Below are positions 9,684 through 18,754 of a stretch of 64,000 bases of DNA, piece by piece. Below the pieces are notes generated by a model. It saw nothing but the letters and a program-made list of their open reading frames with translations. It searched no databases and was not told the origin of the DNA. How positions within the stretch are numbered: position 1 is the stretch's first letter; the number at the start of each line of letters is the position of its first letter. The stretch lies in contig JAQVCX010000001.1 in assembly GCA_028689545.1 (NCBI GenBank), positions 1 to 64,000 of the forward strand, given 5' to 3'. Source of the stretch: Parabacteroides sp. (GTDB taxonomy: Bacteria > Bacteroidota > Bacteroidia > Bacteroidales > Tannerellaceae). The translations under genes and the position numbers were made by a program.

Positions 9684-9890
9684 TTAGTCTGTACTATCCA
9701 CAATCAAATCTTTCATGCTGGCTGAAAGAATTTCAGCAATCTGTGCCAGCACTTCCAATGAAGGTTGTTGCCGGTTAGCACAATAAGCATTCACAGTACT
9801 AAAACTTTTGCCTATTTTTTCTGCTAAGTCTGTCTGAGAAAGACCTTTCTCAACAAGAGCTACTTTGATTCGATTCAGTTTTTTTGCCAT
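9684..9890 (-). CDS. XRE-family helix-turn-helix regulator
   Basis: The 68-residue protein is a single Cro/CI-type domain. The helix-turn-helix core spans GLSQTDLAEKIGKSFSTVNA (about 17-36), followed by the typical RQQPSLEVLAQIAEIL. It is the first gene of the defence-like operon and ends 28 bp before the helicase start. By analogy with C-proteins and BREX-type regulators it probably represses or times expression of its own operon. The ATG at 9890 is preceded by an A/T-rich leader and a TACCTTTG promoter element (9910-9917). Confidence 0.85.
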   Translation of the reverse strand: MAKKLNRIKVALVEKGLSQTDLAEKIGKSFSTVNAYCANRQQPSLEVLAQIAEILSASMKDLIVDSTD

Positions 9891-9909
9891 TTTCTTAATT
9901 GTTTAATTT

Positions 9910-9917
9910 CAAAGGTA
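9910..9917 (-). promoter_or_regulatory. Bacteroides-type -7 element of the defence-like operon
   Basis: On the minus strand the sequence reads TACCTTTG, a match to the Bacteroidetes -7 consensus TAnnTTTG. It lies 19 bp upstream of the ATG of the XRE regulator. No convincing -33 TTTG at canonical spacing was found. Confidence 0.5.
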
Positions 9918-10055
9918 TAGCAAATTACGCTAAATAGGGAATAATATCACATATTTCTTTTGTCTAATGAAGTATTTACCATTTAATTGACTATTTTGTC
10001 ATGATAAGGACCCATTTTCAAGCAATTCAAGTCTAATACATAGATTAATAAAAAC

Positions 10056-10092
10056 AAAATAGCGTGCAACTCATAGAGCTACACGCTATTTT
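10056..10092 (-). terminator. Intrinsic terminator downstream of dnaK
   Basis: AAAATAGCGTG (10056-10066) pairs perfectly with CACGCTATTTT (10082-10092) around a 15-nt loop. The A/T-rich stem ends give U-tracts on both strands, so it could act in both directions. It lies about 30 bp beyond the dnaK stop. Confidence 0.8.
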
Positions 10093-10123
10093 ATATAGAT
10101 TTACCTTTCGGTATTTATCGTTT

Positions 10124-12061
10124 TTACTTCACTTCCTCAAAGTCTACGTCTGTAACATTTCCGTCTTTACCGTTGTTGTTACCTGCATTACCACCAGCTT
10201 GTTGACCACCGAAGTTAGGATTTGCTTGCGGGCCTCCTTGAGCACCTCCTTGAGCACCTCCTTGAGCGTTGTACATTTCTTGGCTAGCTGCCTGGAATAC
10301 GCTGTTCAATTCAGCCATGGCTGCGTCAATGCCTGCGATATCTTGAGCCTTGTGAGCTTCTTTCAATTTGTTCAAGGAAGCTTCGATCGGGGCTTTCTTG
10401 TCTGCCGGAAGCTTGTCGCCAAGATCTTTCAATTGTTTCTCGGTCTGGAAGATCATGCTATCTGCCTGGTTCAACTTGTCGATACGCTCTTTCTCTTTCT
10501 TATCGGTCTCCGCGTTAGAAGCAGCTTCCTCTTTCATACGCTTAACCTCGTCATCGCTCAAACCGCTGGAAGCCTCGATACGGATACTTTGTACTTTACC
10601 GGTTCCCTTATCTTTCGCGGATACGTTTAAGATACCATTAGCGTCGATATCGAATGTAACCTCGATCTGAGGAACACCTCGTTGCGCGGCAGGTATTCCA
10701 TCCAAGTGGAAACGACCGATAGACTTATTGTCTTTAGCCAAAGAACGCTCACCTTGCAAGATGTGGATCTCAACAGAAGGCTGGTTGTCTACGGCAGTCG
10801 TAAATGTCTCGGACTTCTTGGTCGGGATGGTCGTGTTAGACTCGATTAATTTAGTCATTACGCCACCCATTGTCTCAATACCTAAAGACAGTGGAGTAAC
10901 ATCCAACAACAATACATCCTTAACCTCACCTGTCAATACACCACCTTGGATCGCTGCGCCTACGGCTACAACCTCATCCGGGTTAACACCCTTAGACGGA
11001 GCCTTGCCGAAGAATTTCTCTACGATAGCCTGTATAGCCGGGATACGAGTAGAACCACCTACCAAGATAACCTCGTCGATATCAGAAGTAGACAAACCTG
11101 CGTCTTTCAAGGATTGACGACACGGTTCGATACAAGCTTGGATCAACCCGTCGGCCAATTGCTCGAATTTAGCACGAGTCAAAGTCTTAACCAAGTGCTT
11201 TGGAATACCGTTTACCGGCATGATATACGGTAAGTTGATTTCCGTGCTAGTCGTGCTTGACAACTCGATCTTCGCTTTCTCTGCAGCTTCTTTCAAACGT
11301 TGTAAAGCCATCGGGTCTTTACGCAAGTCTATGCCTTCCTCATGTTCGAATTCTTCAGCCAGCCAGTCGATGATTACGTGGTCGAAGTCATCACCACCCA
11401 GGTGAGTATCACCATTTGTTGATTTTACCTCGAATACACCGTCGCCTAACTCAAGGATAGAGATATCGAATGTACCACCACCTAAGTCGAATACGGCGAT
11501 CTTCATATCTTTGTTCGTCTTATCCAAACCATAAGCCAAAGAAGCGGCAGTCGGCTCGTTTACGATACGGCGTACGGTCAAACCTGCGATCTCACCAGCC
11601 TCTTTCGTAGCTTGACGTTGAGCGTCGCTAAAGTAAGCAGGTACTGTGATAACGGCTTCTGTTACTTCCTGTCCCAAATAATCCTCGGCTGTCTTTTTCA
11701 TTTTCTGCAAGACCATCGCTGAGATTTCCTGCGGAGTATACAAACGTCCTTCGATATCTACACGAGGAGTGTTGTTGTCACCACACGCTACTTTATAAGG
11801 AACACGATTGACTTCCTTTTGTACTTGGTCATAGGTCTCACCCATGAAACGTTTGATAGAGAATATCGTCTTTTGAGGATTGGTGATAGCCTGACGTTTA
11901 GCCGGATCACCTACCTTACGTTCGCCGCCTTCTACGAATGCTACGATTGAAGGTGTTGTTCTTTTACCTTCGCTGTTCGTGATAACAACCGGTTCGTTAC
12001 CTTCCAATACAGCAACACAAGAGTTGGTTGTTCCTAAGTCGATTCCAATAATCTTTCCCAT
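10124..12061 (-). CDS. dnaK: Chaperone DnaK (Hsp70)
   Basis: The 645-residue protein is a full-length Hsp70. The nucleotide-binding domain starts with [13 protein letters not shown] (about 5-17) and contains phosphate loops ([10 protein letters not shown]). The substrate-binding beta domain (about 390-505) and a helical lid follow. The Gly/Gln-rich tail ([10 protein letters not shown]) ends in [10 protein letters not shown], the co-chaperone-interacting C-terminus typical of bacterial DnaK. It folds nascent and stress-damaged proteins with DnaJ and GrpE, neither of which is next to it here. It appears monocistronic, flanked by the terminator at 10056 and a 200-bp leader region holding a small perfect hairpin. 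Confidence 0.97.
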   Translation of the reverse strand: MGKIIGIDLGTTNSCVAVLEGNEPVVITNSEGKRTTPSIVAFVEGGERKVGDPAKRQAITNPQKTIFSIKRFMGETYDQVQKEVNRVPYKVACGDNNTPRVDIEGRLYTPQEISAMVLQKMKKTAEDYLGQEVTEAVITVPAYFSDAQRQATKEAGEIAGLTVRRIVNEPTAASLAYGLDKTNKDMKIAVFDLGGGTFDISILELGDGVFEVKSTNGDTHLGGDDFDHVIIDWLAEEFEHEEGIDLRKDPMALQRLKEAAEKAKIELSSTTSTEINLPYIMPVNGIPKHLVKTLTRAKFEQLADGLIQACIEPCRQSLKDAGLSTSDIDEVILVGGSTRIPAIQAIVEKFFGKAPSKGVNPDEVVAVGAAIQGGVLTGEVKDVLLLDVTPLSLGIETMGGVMTKLIESNTTIPTKKSETFTTAVDNQPSVEIHILQGERSLAKDNKSIGRFHLDGIPAAQRGVPQIEVTFDIDANGILNVSAKDKGTGKVQSIRIEASSGLSDDEVKRMKEEAASNAETDKKEKERIDKLNQADSMIFQTEKQLKDLGDKLPADKKAPIEASLNKLKEAHKAQDIAGIDAAMAELNSVFQAASQEMYNAQGGAQGGAQGGPQANPNFGGQQAGGNAGNNNGKDGNVTDVDFEEVK

Positions 12062-12099
12062 GATTGTAAATATTTTAATTGTTATTATTCATTGTTCGT

Positions 12100-12119
12100 A
12101 TCCTCCTTATTTGGAGGAT
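12100..12119 (-). other. Perfect small hairpin in the dnaK leader
   Basis: ATCCTCC and GGAGGAT form a perfect 7-bp stem with a 6-nt loop, 39 bp upstream of the dnaK ATG. It could lie in the 5' leader and affect mRNA stability or heat-dependent expression, but it does not occlude the start codon. It is not a CIRCE element (TTAGCACTC-N9-GAGTGCTAA). Function unknown. Confidence 0.35.
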
Positions 12120-12221
12120 TCACATAGTATTCAACAAATGCCGTGCCAAAGAAGTTGGAGTTTGAAAATAAATAATACGTGTCATAAATCGTGACATTTT
12201 GACGGTTCGGCAGGATACAAA

Positions 12222-12255
12222 AAGCCCCGGAACTGTTTCAATAGACCCGGGGCTT
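12222..12255 (-). terminator. Intrinsic terminator of rng
   Basis: AAGCCCCGG (12222-12230) pairs with CCGGGGCTT (12247-12255), a GC-rich 9-bp stem. On the minus strand it begins 8 bp past the rng stop and is followed by a T-rich run. It separates rng from dnaK. Confidence 0.8.
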
Positions 12256-12263
12256 CTCTAATG

Positions 12264-13844
12264 TTATTTGTTGATTATTTCCTTTTCTTCTTTCATGTCG
12301 AGCTCATTCTTGTCGGTATCAATGAATTTGTATTCAAGAAAGGCGAGACTTTGATTGGGAATAACTTTTAAACCATGTGTGTACTTCATTTTCCACTTCA
12401 TGCTTAAGGGGAACAGCCCCTTGTTCACATACGCTGCGACATACGGATGTACATGCAGGGTGAATTTCTTCACGTGATGTTTGTTTACTAAGCAATCTAT
12501 TTTTTCTTCCAGACTGTCGGTAAACAGGATGGAAGGCTTAACTGATCCTGTTCCGAAACAGGATGGGCAGTCTTCAGACGTATCCACGTCCATTGCCGGA
12601 CGTACTCGTTGGCGGGTAATCTGCATCAATCCAAACTTGCTAAGAGGAAGGATGTTATGTTTAGCCCGGTCATTAGCCATTGCCTTTGTCATGTGTTCAA
12701 ATAGCTTTTGTCGATTGCCTGCCTCTGCCATATCGATATAGTCTATGACGATGATTCCTCCCATGTCTCGCAAGCGAAGTTGACGGGCGATCTCGTCGGC
12801 GGCGGCTATATTTACGTCAATAGCTGTCTTCTCTTGGGCATCACTGCCTTTGGAACGGTTTCCGCTGTTCACGTCGATAACGTGCATAGCTTCCGTGTGC
12901 TCGATAATCAAGTAAGCTCCACTCTTGTAAGTGACAGTTCGTCCGAATAGCGACTTGATTTGCTTGGTGATCGCGAAGTTGTCTAAGATAGGAAGCTCTC
13001 CCGTATATAATTGTACGATTTCTTCCCGTCCTGGTGCGATCAAGCTCACATAGTCGCGGACATTGTTGTAGACCTCCTTGTCATTTACATAAATATTTTG
13101 GAAAGAGGGGTTGAATATGTCCCGAAGCAAAGCTACGGTACGTGCCGTTTCCTCATAGACGATAGCCGGAGCTTTGAGTTTAGGCACCTTTACGATATTA
13201 TCTTCCCATCGTTTCACCAATGTCTTTAGTTCATGATCAAGCTCCGCGACACGTTTACCCTCCGAAGATGTCCGTACGATAACACTGAAATTCTTCGGCT
13301 TGATACTTTGGATTAACTGGCGCAAACGAGCCCGTTCCTCGCTTGATTTAATTTTGGTGGAGACAGATACTTTATCGGCGAACGGGATCAGCACGATATA
13401 TCTTCCGGCAAAAGAAAGCTCGGAAGTCAATCGGGGACCTTTCGTCGAGATAGGCTCTTTAGCAATTTGAACCAACACCTCTTGTCCTGCTTTCAGCACA
13501 TCGCTGATGCTCCCGTTCTTTTCGATCTCCGGTAGGATCTGTGTTTTCGACAGTAGTACCGGGGTCTTCTTGGGATCATTCACCAATTGCTTTAAATATT
13601 TCTGTTGGGTGTTGAAGTTTGGACCTAAGTCCAAATAGTGAAGAAACGCATCCTTTTTGTAACCGACATCAATGAACGCAGCGTTTAAGCCCGGCATCAG
13701 TTTCTTAACCTTGCCTAGATAGATATCACCAACGGCAAACGAGACGTTGCGGGCCTCCTTCTGGAGCTCCACAAGGCTCTTGTCCTCCATGACGGCGATA
13801 GATACCTCTTTGGACTGTACATCAACTACTAATTCACTAATCAC
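12264..13844 (-). CDS. rng: Ribonuclease G/E family endoribonuclease
   Basis: The 526-residue protein is of RNase G type, with no long C-terminal scaffold of the RNase E kind. It opens with a split S1 domain (about 35-125: GDIYLGKVKKLMPGLNAAFI). The catalytic DNase I-like part includes MHVIDVNSG and GGIIVIDYIDM, whose Asp residues bind magnesium. The zinc-link CPSCFGTG (about 430) allows dimerisation. It cuts single-stranded RNA in rRNA maturation and mRNA turnover (family knowledge). The start is GTG at 13844, as no ATG lies between it and the conserved N-terminus. It lies downstream of the HU and bS22-like genes but is separated from them by a terminator. Confidence 0.93.
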   Translation of the reverse strand: MISELVVDVQSKEVSIAVMEDKSLVELQKEARNVSFAVGDIYLGKVKKLMPGLNAAFIDVGYKKDAFLHYLDLGPNFNTQQKYLKQLVNDPKKTPVLLSKTQILPEIEKNGSISDVLKAGQEVLVQIAKEPISTKGPRLTSELSFAGRYIVLIPFADKVSVSTKIKSSEERARLRQLIQSIKPKNFSVIVRTSSEGKRVAELDHELKTLVKRWEDNIVKVPKLKAPAIVYEETARTVALLRDIFNPSFQNIYVNDKEVYNNVRDYVSLIAPGREEIVQLYTGELPILDNFAITKQIKSLFGRTVTYKSGAYLIIEHTEAMHVIDVNSGNRSKGSDAQEKTAIDVNIAAADEIARQLRLRDMGGIIVIDYIDMAEAGNRQKLFEHMTKAMANDRAKHNILPLSKFGLMQITRQRVRPAMDVDTSEDCPSCFGTGSVKPSILFTDSLEEKIDCLVNKHHVKKFTLHVHPYVAAYVNKGLFPLSMKWKMKYTHGLKVIPNQSLAFLEYKFIDTDKNELDMKEEKEIINK

Positions 13845-13883
13845 TTAAGATGTGTTTTTAAGATCAGACCTTATAAAATACGC

Positions 13884-13924
13884 AAAGAACAAACTTAAAA
13901 GGTCACTTATTAAGTTTGTTCTTT
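13884..13924 (-). terminator. Strong stem-loop terminator after the bS22-like gene
   Basis: AAAGAACAAACTTAA (13884-13898) and TTAAGTTTGTTCTTT (13910-13924) form a perfect 15-bp stem with an 11-nt loop. It lies 16 bp beyond the bS22-like stop and upstream of rng. Confidence 0.8.
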
Positions 13925-13940
13925 AGAGTTTGTGATAGAC

Positions 13941-14030
13941 TTATTTCTTCTTATGTCTATTCTTCTTCAGTCTCTTTTTGCGCTTGTGCGTAGACATCTT
14001 ATGTCTTTTTCTTTTCTTTCCGCTTGGCAT
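13941..14030 (-). CDS. AURKAIP1/COX24-domain (bS22/mS38-like) small ribosomal protein
   Basis: A 29-codon ORF, extremely basic, reads MPSGKKRKRHKMSTHKRKKR and then LKKNRHKKK. This is the bacterial AURKAIP1/COX24 domain, homologous to mitochondrial mS38 and actinobacterial bS22, a small-subunit component near the decoding region. It is found throughout Bacteroidetes and is often missed because of its length. It lies 37 bp downstream of the HU gene and is probably co-transcribed, ending at the 15-bp stem terminator. Confidence 0.85.
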   Translation of the reverse strand: MPSGKKRKRHKMSTHKRKKRLKKNRHKKK

Positions 14031-14067
14031 CGTTTTTAAATTTTTAAATTAAACGTATAGTAATTAA

Positions 14068-14340
14068 TCACTTAACTTCACCGATAAAAGTCTTAGCTGG
14101 CTTGAATGACGGAATGTTATGTTCCGGGATGATGATCGTAGTATTTTTTGAAATATTACGAGCTGTCTTTTGAGCTCTTTTCTTAATAACGAAACTTCCG
14201 AAGCCTCTTAAGTAAACGTTTTCGCCCTGGGCTAAAGAACTCTTTACGATATCCATGAAGGACTCAACGCTTGCCAGCACTGTCTGTTTGTCGATACCAG
14301 TGCTTTTTGAAATTTCGCTAACAATATCTGCTTTAGTCAT
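14068..14340 (-). CDS. hup: HU-family nucleoid protein
   Basis: The 90-residue protein has the complete HU fold: N-terminal dimerising helices (MTKADIVSEISKSTGI), the LRGFGSFVIKKR beta segment and the DNA-grasping arm (ARNISKNTTIIIPEHNIPSF). It ends in the usual FKPAKTF...VK. It bends and compacts DNA as a dimer. The arm has N-I-P in place of the commoner N-P proline motif. The HU gene precedes the bS22-like gene on the same strand. Confidence 0.95.
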   Translation of the reverse strand: MTKADIVSEISKSTGIDKQTVLASVESFMDIVKSSLAQGENVYLRGFGSFVIKKRAQKTARNISKNTTIIIPEHNIPSFKPAKTFIGEVK

Positions 14341-14474
14341 GTCTATAAATTAATTAATTGATTTTGACCTATTAATTTTTTGGAATGCAAATATATAGCT
14401 TTTTATTTAAGTGGAAAAAGAATTGAGCTTCAATTTTTAAATAAAAAGATTCTTCTCGATTCGTAATATATATG

Positions 14475-14482
14475 TATGTTTG
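14475..14482 (+). promoter_or_regulatory. -7 element for mutY
   Basis: TATGTTTG matches TAnnTTTG. Transcription would begin near 14489, so in-frame start codons upstream of that (14472) cannot be used. Confidence 0.4.
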
Positions 14483-14528
14483 CGGAAATCAAATAGTTAT
14501 GATGCTGAAAAGAGGAAAAGAAGCCGTT

Positions 14529-15608
14529 ATGTCACAGTCTGAAAGCGAGTTAGAAATTAGTCGGATATTGGTTGAATGGTACGAGGTCTATAAAAGAGAG
14601 CTTCCTTGGAGGGAGACAAGAGATCCTTATGTGATTTGGATATCGGAGATTATATTGCAACAAACCCGGGTCGCACAAGGTTTGGAGTATTTTTTACGTT
14701 TCACCGAACGTTTCCCGGATGTGGCATCCCTTGCGACGGCGGAAGAGGATGAGGTGCTGAAATATTGGCAGGGATTGGGGTATTATAGCCGGGCTCGCAA
14801 CTTACACGCGGCGGCTAAGTCTATCATGGAACGGTTTGACGGTGTGTTTCCGGAGAATTATAAAGAGGTATTATCCTTGAAAGGAGTAGGGGAGTATACG
14901 GCGGCGGCGATCGTCTCCTTTGCTTGGAACCAACCGTATCCGGTCGTGGATGGAAATGTGTACCGGGTACTTTCCCGCTTGTTTGCCGTGGATACGCCGA
15001 TCGATACCACGAAGGGTAAAAAGCAATTCGCGGAGCTGGCTGGAATGATCTTGGACCCTAAGAGCGCGGGGGCACATAATCAGGCGATCATGGAGTTGGG
15101 TGCTTTGCGATGTGTTCCTCAAAACCCGGACTGCGGAGTGTGCCCGCTAAAAGATAAATGTATGGCGTTTGCTTCCGGCAATGTGCAAGCTTATCCGGTG
15201 AAACAAAATAAGACGAAGACAAGGAATCGTTATTTCCACTATCTATACATTATATATAAAGGGCAAACTTGGATGAACAGACGGGCGGGTAAGGATATCT
15301 GGACCGGTTTATATGAGTTTCCCTTGATCGAGACGGATCATGCGATGGATTTTTCGGGTTTGTGCGAGACGCAAGCCTTCCGTGACCTATTGGGAGATGC
15401 CGGGAAATTGAGCGTCACCCAAGGGCTATCGAATGTAAAGCATACGCTTTCCCATCAAATTCTATACGCTTCTTTCTATCAAATAGAGATAGAGCAAGTT
15501 CCTGGATCCTTGGAGAATTACCTCTCTTTGCCTTGCCGGGATATTGAGAAGTATGCCGTTCCCCGGCTGATACATATTTATATAGAGAAATTAAACGGAA
15601 ACTTGTGA
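14529..15608 (+). CDS. mutY: A/G-specific adenine glycosylase MutY
   Basis: From ATG 14529 the enzyme has 359 residues. The HhH-GPD glycosylase domain holds LPWRETRDPY, the helix-hairpin-helix LKGVGEYTAAAI with the catalytic Asp in VVDGNVYRVLSR, and a [4Fe-4S] cluster loop C-x6-C-x2-C-x5-C (CVPQNPDCGVCPLKDKC). A Nudix-like C-terminal domain that recognises 8-oxoguanine follows (about 230-355). It removes adenine mispaired with 8-oxoG. ATGs at 14472 and 14502 extend the frame, but the conserved domain begins soon after 14529 and the promoter element at 14475 excludes 14472. It heads a same-strand run with ssb, gldE, gldD and a PPTase, an order often seen in Bacteroidetes. Confidence 0.92.
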   Translation: MSQSESELEISRILVEWYEVYKRELPWRETRDPYVIWISEIILQQTRVAQGLEYFLRFTERFPDVASLATAEEDEVLKYWQGLGYYSRARNLHAAAKSIMERFDGVFPENYKEVLSLKGVGEYTAAAIVSFAWNQPYPVVDGNVYRVLSRLFAVDTPIDTTKGKKQFAELAGMILDPKSAGAHNQAIMELGALRCVPQNPDCGVCPLKDKCMAFASGNVQAYPVKQNKTKTRNRYFHYLYIIYKGQTWMNRRAGKDIWTGLYEFPLIETDHAMDFSGLCETQAFRDLLGDAGKLSVTQGLSNVKHTLSHQILYASFYQIEIEQVPGSLENYLSLPCRDIEKYAVPRLIHIYIEKLNGNL

Positions 15609-15656
15609 GAATGATTGAATTTGTGTTTCTTTGTATGGTTATTAAGAATTTGAGCT

Positions 15657-16166
15657 ATGTCATTGAATAAAGTTATATTGATCGGCAACGTAGGCAAGGA
15701 TCCGGACGTTCGCTATTTTGACAGTGGTGCCGCTGTCGCTAATTTCCCGTTGGCAACCTCGGAGCGTGGGTATACGCTGACAAATGGAACGGTGATTCCG
15801 GAACGTACGGAGTGGCATAATATCGTGGTTCGTCGGGATTTGGTTCCTTTCGTGGAGAAATGGGTACGTAAAGGTTCCGGTGTATATGTGGAAGGCAAGA
15901 TCCGTACGCGTAATTATGATGACCAAAACGGCGTGAAACGATATGTTACGGAGATCCATGCGGATCGTGTGGAGTTTTATAGCATGGGTACTCGTCCGGC
16001 CGATGGTGGGAATGCGACTGCCCAAGGCGGTAATACGCAGCCTAACACGGGCCAAGCGCAACCGGCTCAACCGACCACGGCGCCAAATACCGCTTATCAA
16101 CAGCCGGCCGCCTCGCAGCCTAGCGCATTCTCGGAATCCAGTGACGCGGATGATCTCCCGTTCTGA
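15657..16166 (+). CDS. ssb: Single-stranded DNA-binding protein
   Basis: The 169-residue protein has the OB fold (about 1-110: LNKVILIGNVGKDPDVRY ... GVYVEGKIRTRNY) and a disordered Gln/Pro/Ala-rich linker. It ends in the acidic tip DADDLPF, which docks replication and repair proteins. It binds ssDNA as a tetramer in replication and recombination. It lies 48 bp after mutY and 25 bp before gldE. Confidence 0.96.
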   Translation: MSLNKVILIGNVGKDPDVRYFDSGAAVANFPLATSERGYTLTNGTVIPERTEWHNIVVRRDLVPFVEKWVRKGSGVYVEGKIRTRNYDDQNGVKRYVTEIHADRVEFYSMGTRPADGGNATAQGGNTQPNTGQAQPAQPTTAPNTAYQQPAASQPSAFSESSDADDLPF

Positions 16167-16191
16167 TATTGTTTAACTAATACTGTTTCCC

Positions 16192-17544
16192 TTGGACTCG
16201 GACTATTATTTATCGGGCTTATTTGAAAACGTAACGCTACAGGCACTGACAGTGGGCCCTGTGATCGCATTAAGCCTTACCTTTTTACTGTTGTTTGTTT
16301 CCGGCTTCGTGTCGGCCTCTGAAGTGGCATTCTTTTCTCTAACCCCGGCCGACTTGAATGAGATCGGGGAAGAGAATCGCCCGGCAGATCCTGTCATCAA
16401 ACGTCTCCTTGAGCGTTCGGAGTATTTATTGGCATCTATATTGATCGCTAATAATTTCGTGAATGTAGCGGTCGTTATGCTTTGTACCTACGCGATCAAC
16501 GCATGGATTAATTTCTCGGCCGCTCCTCTGCTAGGCTTTGTACTTGAGACGATTCTGTTGACTTTCTTACTTTTGCTTTTTGGAGAGATCATGCCTAAGA
16601 TCTACGCGCAGAAGAATTCTTTGCGTTTTGTCCGTTTTTCAGCCTCCGTATTAAGTGGCTTGGAACGCTTCTGCCGCCCATTCTCTAGAATCTTGGTTAA
16701 TTCCACATCGGTTATCAATAAGGCTTTGGCGAAAAAGAAATATGATATCTCTGTAGATGAGCTTTCTAAAGCGTTGGAGCTAACCTCTACCGAGATTCCT
16801 GAGGAGAAGGAGATGCTGGCGGAAATCATCAAGTTTTATAATAAGACCGCCAATGAGATCATGACTCCTCGTCTGGATATGGAAGATATCGATATCAAGA
16901 TCAGTTTCCGTGAGGTGGTCGATTTTATTATCAAATCCGGCTATTCACGTATTCCGGTATATTCCGAGACGGAGGATAATATTAAGGGTATCTTATATAT
17001 CAAGGATTTATTGCCCTATATCGACAAGCCTGATACATTCCGTTGGCAGAGCTTGATCCGGCCGGCCTATTTCGTGCCGGAAACCAAGAAGATCGATGAT
17101 TTGCTGGAAGAGTTTCGTACCAATAAAATCCATATGGCGATCGTGGTCGATGAATTCGGCGGTACCTCCGGTATCGTGACGATGGAAGATATCCTAGAGG
17201 AAATTGTCGGAGAGATCTCCGATGAATATGATGAGGATGAGCAACAATTCATCCGTTTATCCGACGGTAGCCTGATCTTTGAGGCAAAGATCTTATTGAC
17301 GGATTTCTTCCGGGTTATCAATGCCGAACCCTCTGACTTTGGAAAATTGACGGAAGAAGTGGAGACTTTGGCCGGTCTTTTACTGGAGATAAAAGGGGAT
17401 TTTCCCCGCCGTAGGGAGATCATAGAATATGAGGAATATCGTTTCCAAGTGCTGGAAGTGGATAACAGGAGGATATTAAAGGTTAAATTTAACCGTATCC
17501 CCGAAGATACAGTGAATGATGAGAAAGGGAAAGATACGAAGTGA
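16192..17544 (+). CDS. gldE: GldE, CNNM/CorC-family membrane protein
   Basis: The 450-residue protein starts at TTG 16192 (no nearer ATG fits). It has a DUF21/CNNM membrane domain with about four helices (20-170: ALSLTFLLLFVSGFVSASEV ...), two CBS domains (about 215-335: EIMTPRLDMEDI, SGIVTMEDILEEIVGEI) and a CorC_HlyC C-terminal domain. In Flavobacterium GldE is required for gliding and assists GldD. Its presence in non-gliding Bacteroidales suggests a general envelope or ion-transport role (inference). It is followed directly by gldD. Confidence 0.9.
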   Translation: MDSDYYLSGLFENVTLQALTVGPVIALSLTFLLLFVSGFVSASEVAFFSLTPADLNEIGEENRPADPVIKRLLERSEYLLASILIANNFVNVAVVMLCTYAINAWINFSAAPLLGFVLETILLTFLLLLFGEIMPKIYAQKNSLRFVRFSASVLSGLERFCRPFSRILVNSTSVINKALAKKKYDISVDELSKALELTSTEIPEEKEMLAEIIKFYNKTANEIMTPRLDMEDIDIKISFREVVDFIIKSGYSRIPVYSETEDNIKGILYIKDLLPYIDKPDTFRWQSLIRPAYFVPETKKIDDLLEEFRTNKIHMAIVVDEFGGTSGIVTMEDILEEIVGEISDEYDEDEQQFIRLSDGSLIFEAKILLTDFFRVINAEPSDFGKLTEEVETLAGLLLEIKGDFPRRREIIEYEEYRFQVLEVDNRRILKVKFNRIPEDTVNDEKGKDTK

Positions 17545-17550
17545 GTGCTT

Positions 17551-18132
17551 ATGAGATGGATAACTGCTGTCATAGGAGGTTCCCTGTTTTTAGGGCTGTT
17601 CTGTACTTCGTGCGTGGAATATACGCCGAAGCCACGGGGCTATGTTCGTATCGAACCTTCGAAGGCACATTATAAACCGCTTGATCTTGGTTGTTTGCCT
17701 TTTAATTTTAATGTCTCTCAAGCCGCGGTCATAGAGGTGCCGGAGCAAAAGGAGGGTGTTACGGGCTTGAATCTCTCGTATCCGGAGCTAGAGGCAACGC
17801 TTTATTGCAGCTATTTGCCAATTACTCCCGCGTCTTTGGTGACGGTGGAGGCGGAAAGCCGCTCTTTCGCCGCCCGGCAGATAAAGTCGGAGAATCGGAT
17901 ATCTGAGAAAGCGTATTCCAATCCTGCCGCAAACGTCTATGGTTCCTTGTTCCTTCTGGATGGAGAGTCGGCTTCTCCCATACAATTCTTGTTGACAGAC
18001 AGCGTATCGAATTTCTTCCGGGGGGCCTTGTATTTCGACTGTAAACCCAACGTGGATTCATTAGCTCCCGCTATTCAATATATCCGGGAAGATATCATAG
18101 AACTTATACAAACTTTTAGTTGGAAAGAATAA
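17551..18132 (+). CDS. gldD: GldD-like lipoprotein
   Basis: The protein (193 aa from ATG 17551) has a short signal peptide ending in a lipobox-like LFCTSC. It then carries the GldD signature YTPKPRGYVRIEPSKAHY (about 24-41). It is probably anchored in the outer or inner membrane facing the periplasm. A GTG at 17545 directly follows the gldE stop and would add two residues. It is coupled to gldE and followed 1 bp later by the PPTase, so the three form one unit. GldD is essential for gliding in flavobacteria. A role in non-motile gut species is unknown. Confidence 0.85.
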   Translation: MRWITAVIGGSLFLGLFCTSCVEYTPKPRGYVRIEPSKAHYKPLDLGCLPFNFNVSQAAVIEVPEQKEGVTGLNLSYPELEATLYCSYLPITPASLVTVEAESRSFAARQIKSENRISEKAYSNPAANVYGSLFLLDGESASPIQFLLTDSVSNFFRGALYFDCKPNVDSLAPAIQYIREDIIELIQTFSWKE

Positions 18133-18133
18133 T

Positions 18134-18754
18134 ATGGCCTTGCTATATAAACAACTCTCGCCGCTGCATGGAGTCTGGAAAATGGAAGAAAGCTCTGAGG
18201 AGCTTTTGAGTATGCTTGATGAGCGTCAATCGGATTATTCTTCTTTTCTGGAGCGGGTATCGGCCGAGAAGCGGAGGCAGGAACGTTTCGCCAGCCGGGT
18301 GCTCTTAAAGGAGCTTTTAGGGGAGGAGGTAAGGGTTGACTATCATGCTACGGGTGCCCCGTTCCTCGCGTGCGTACCTTTATATATTAGTATATCTCAC
18401 ACGAAAGATTATGTGGCGGTAATCTTGGATAAGCGTCCGACGGGAATCGATATCGAGTATCGTTCGGACCGGATCTTGAAAATACGAAGTCGCTTCATGA
18501 ATCCTGAAGAAGAGGCGGGTATCGATCCGGAACATGAGGTGGAGCATCTATTGATCCATTGGTGCGCCAAAGAGACCTTGTTCAAGATAATCGGCCAGGA
18601 AGGGGTGGACTTTCGAAAGCATCTTCACGTGAATCCTTTTCCTTATTTATCAGCTGGGACGTTTACGGGACGGGAAACCCGGACCGAGGCATGCCGGGAA
18701 TATGAGTTGGCATATCAGGTTACGCCGGACTACGTATTGACTTGGTTGAAGTAA
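18134..18754 (+). CDS. 4'-phosphopantetheinyl transferase superfamily protein
   Basis: The 206-residue protein shows the Sfp/AcpT signature. The magnesium site is GIDIEYR (about 105) and the second motif is WCAKETLFKIIG (about 137-148). The substrate motif YISISHTKDYVAV precedes them. It would move the phosphopantetheine arm of CoA onto acyl- or peptidyl-carrier proteins. It starts 1 bp after gldD, which implies translational coupling. The stop codon abuts the first unit of a 22-bp tandem array. Confidence 0.88.
   Translation: MALLYKQLSPLHGVWKMEESSEELLSMLDERQSDYSSFLERVSAEKRRQERFASRVLLKELLGEEVRVDYHATGAPFLACVPLYISISHTKDYVAVILDKRPTGIDIEYRSDRILKIRSRFMNPEEEAGIDPEHEVEHLLIHWCAKETLFKIIGQEGVDFRKHLHVNPFPYLSAGTFTGRETRTEACREYELAYQVTPDYVLTWLK

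Noticed and set aside
10064..10630. 188-aa plus-strand ORF opposite dnaK
   Set aside because: It is antisense to a conserved gene, has low-complexity hydrophobic sequence and no promoter; it arises from dnaK codon bias.
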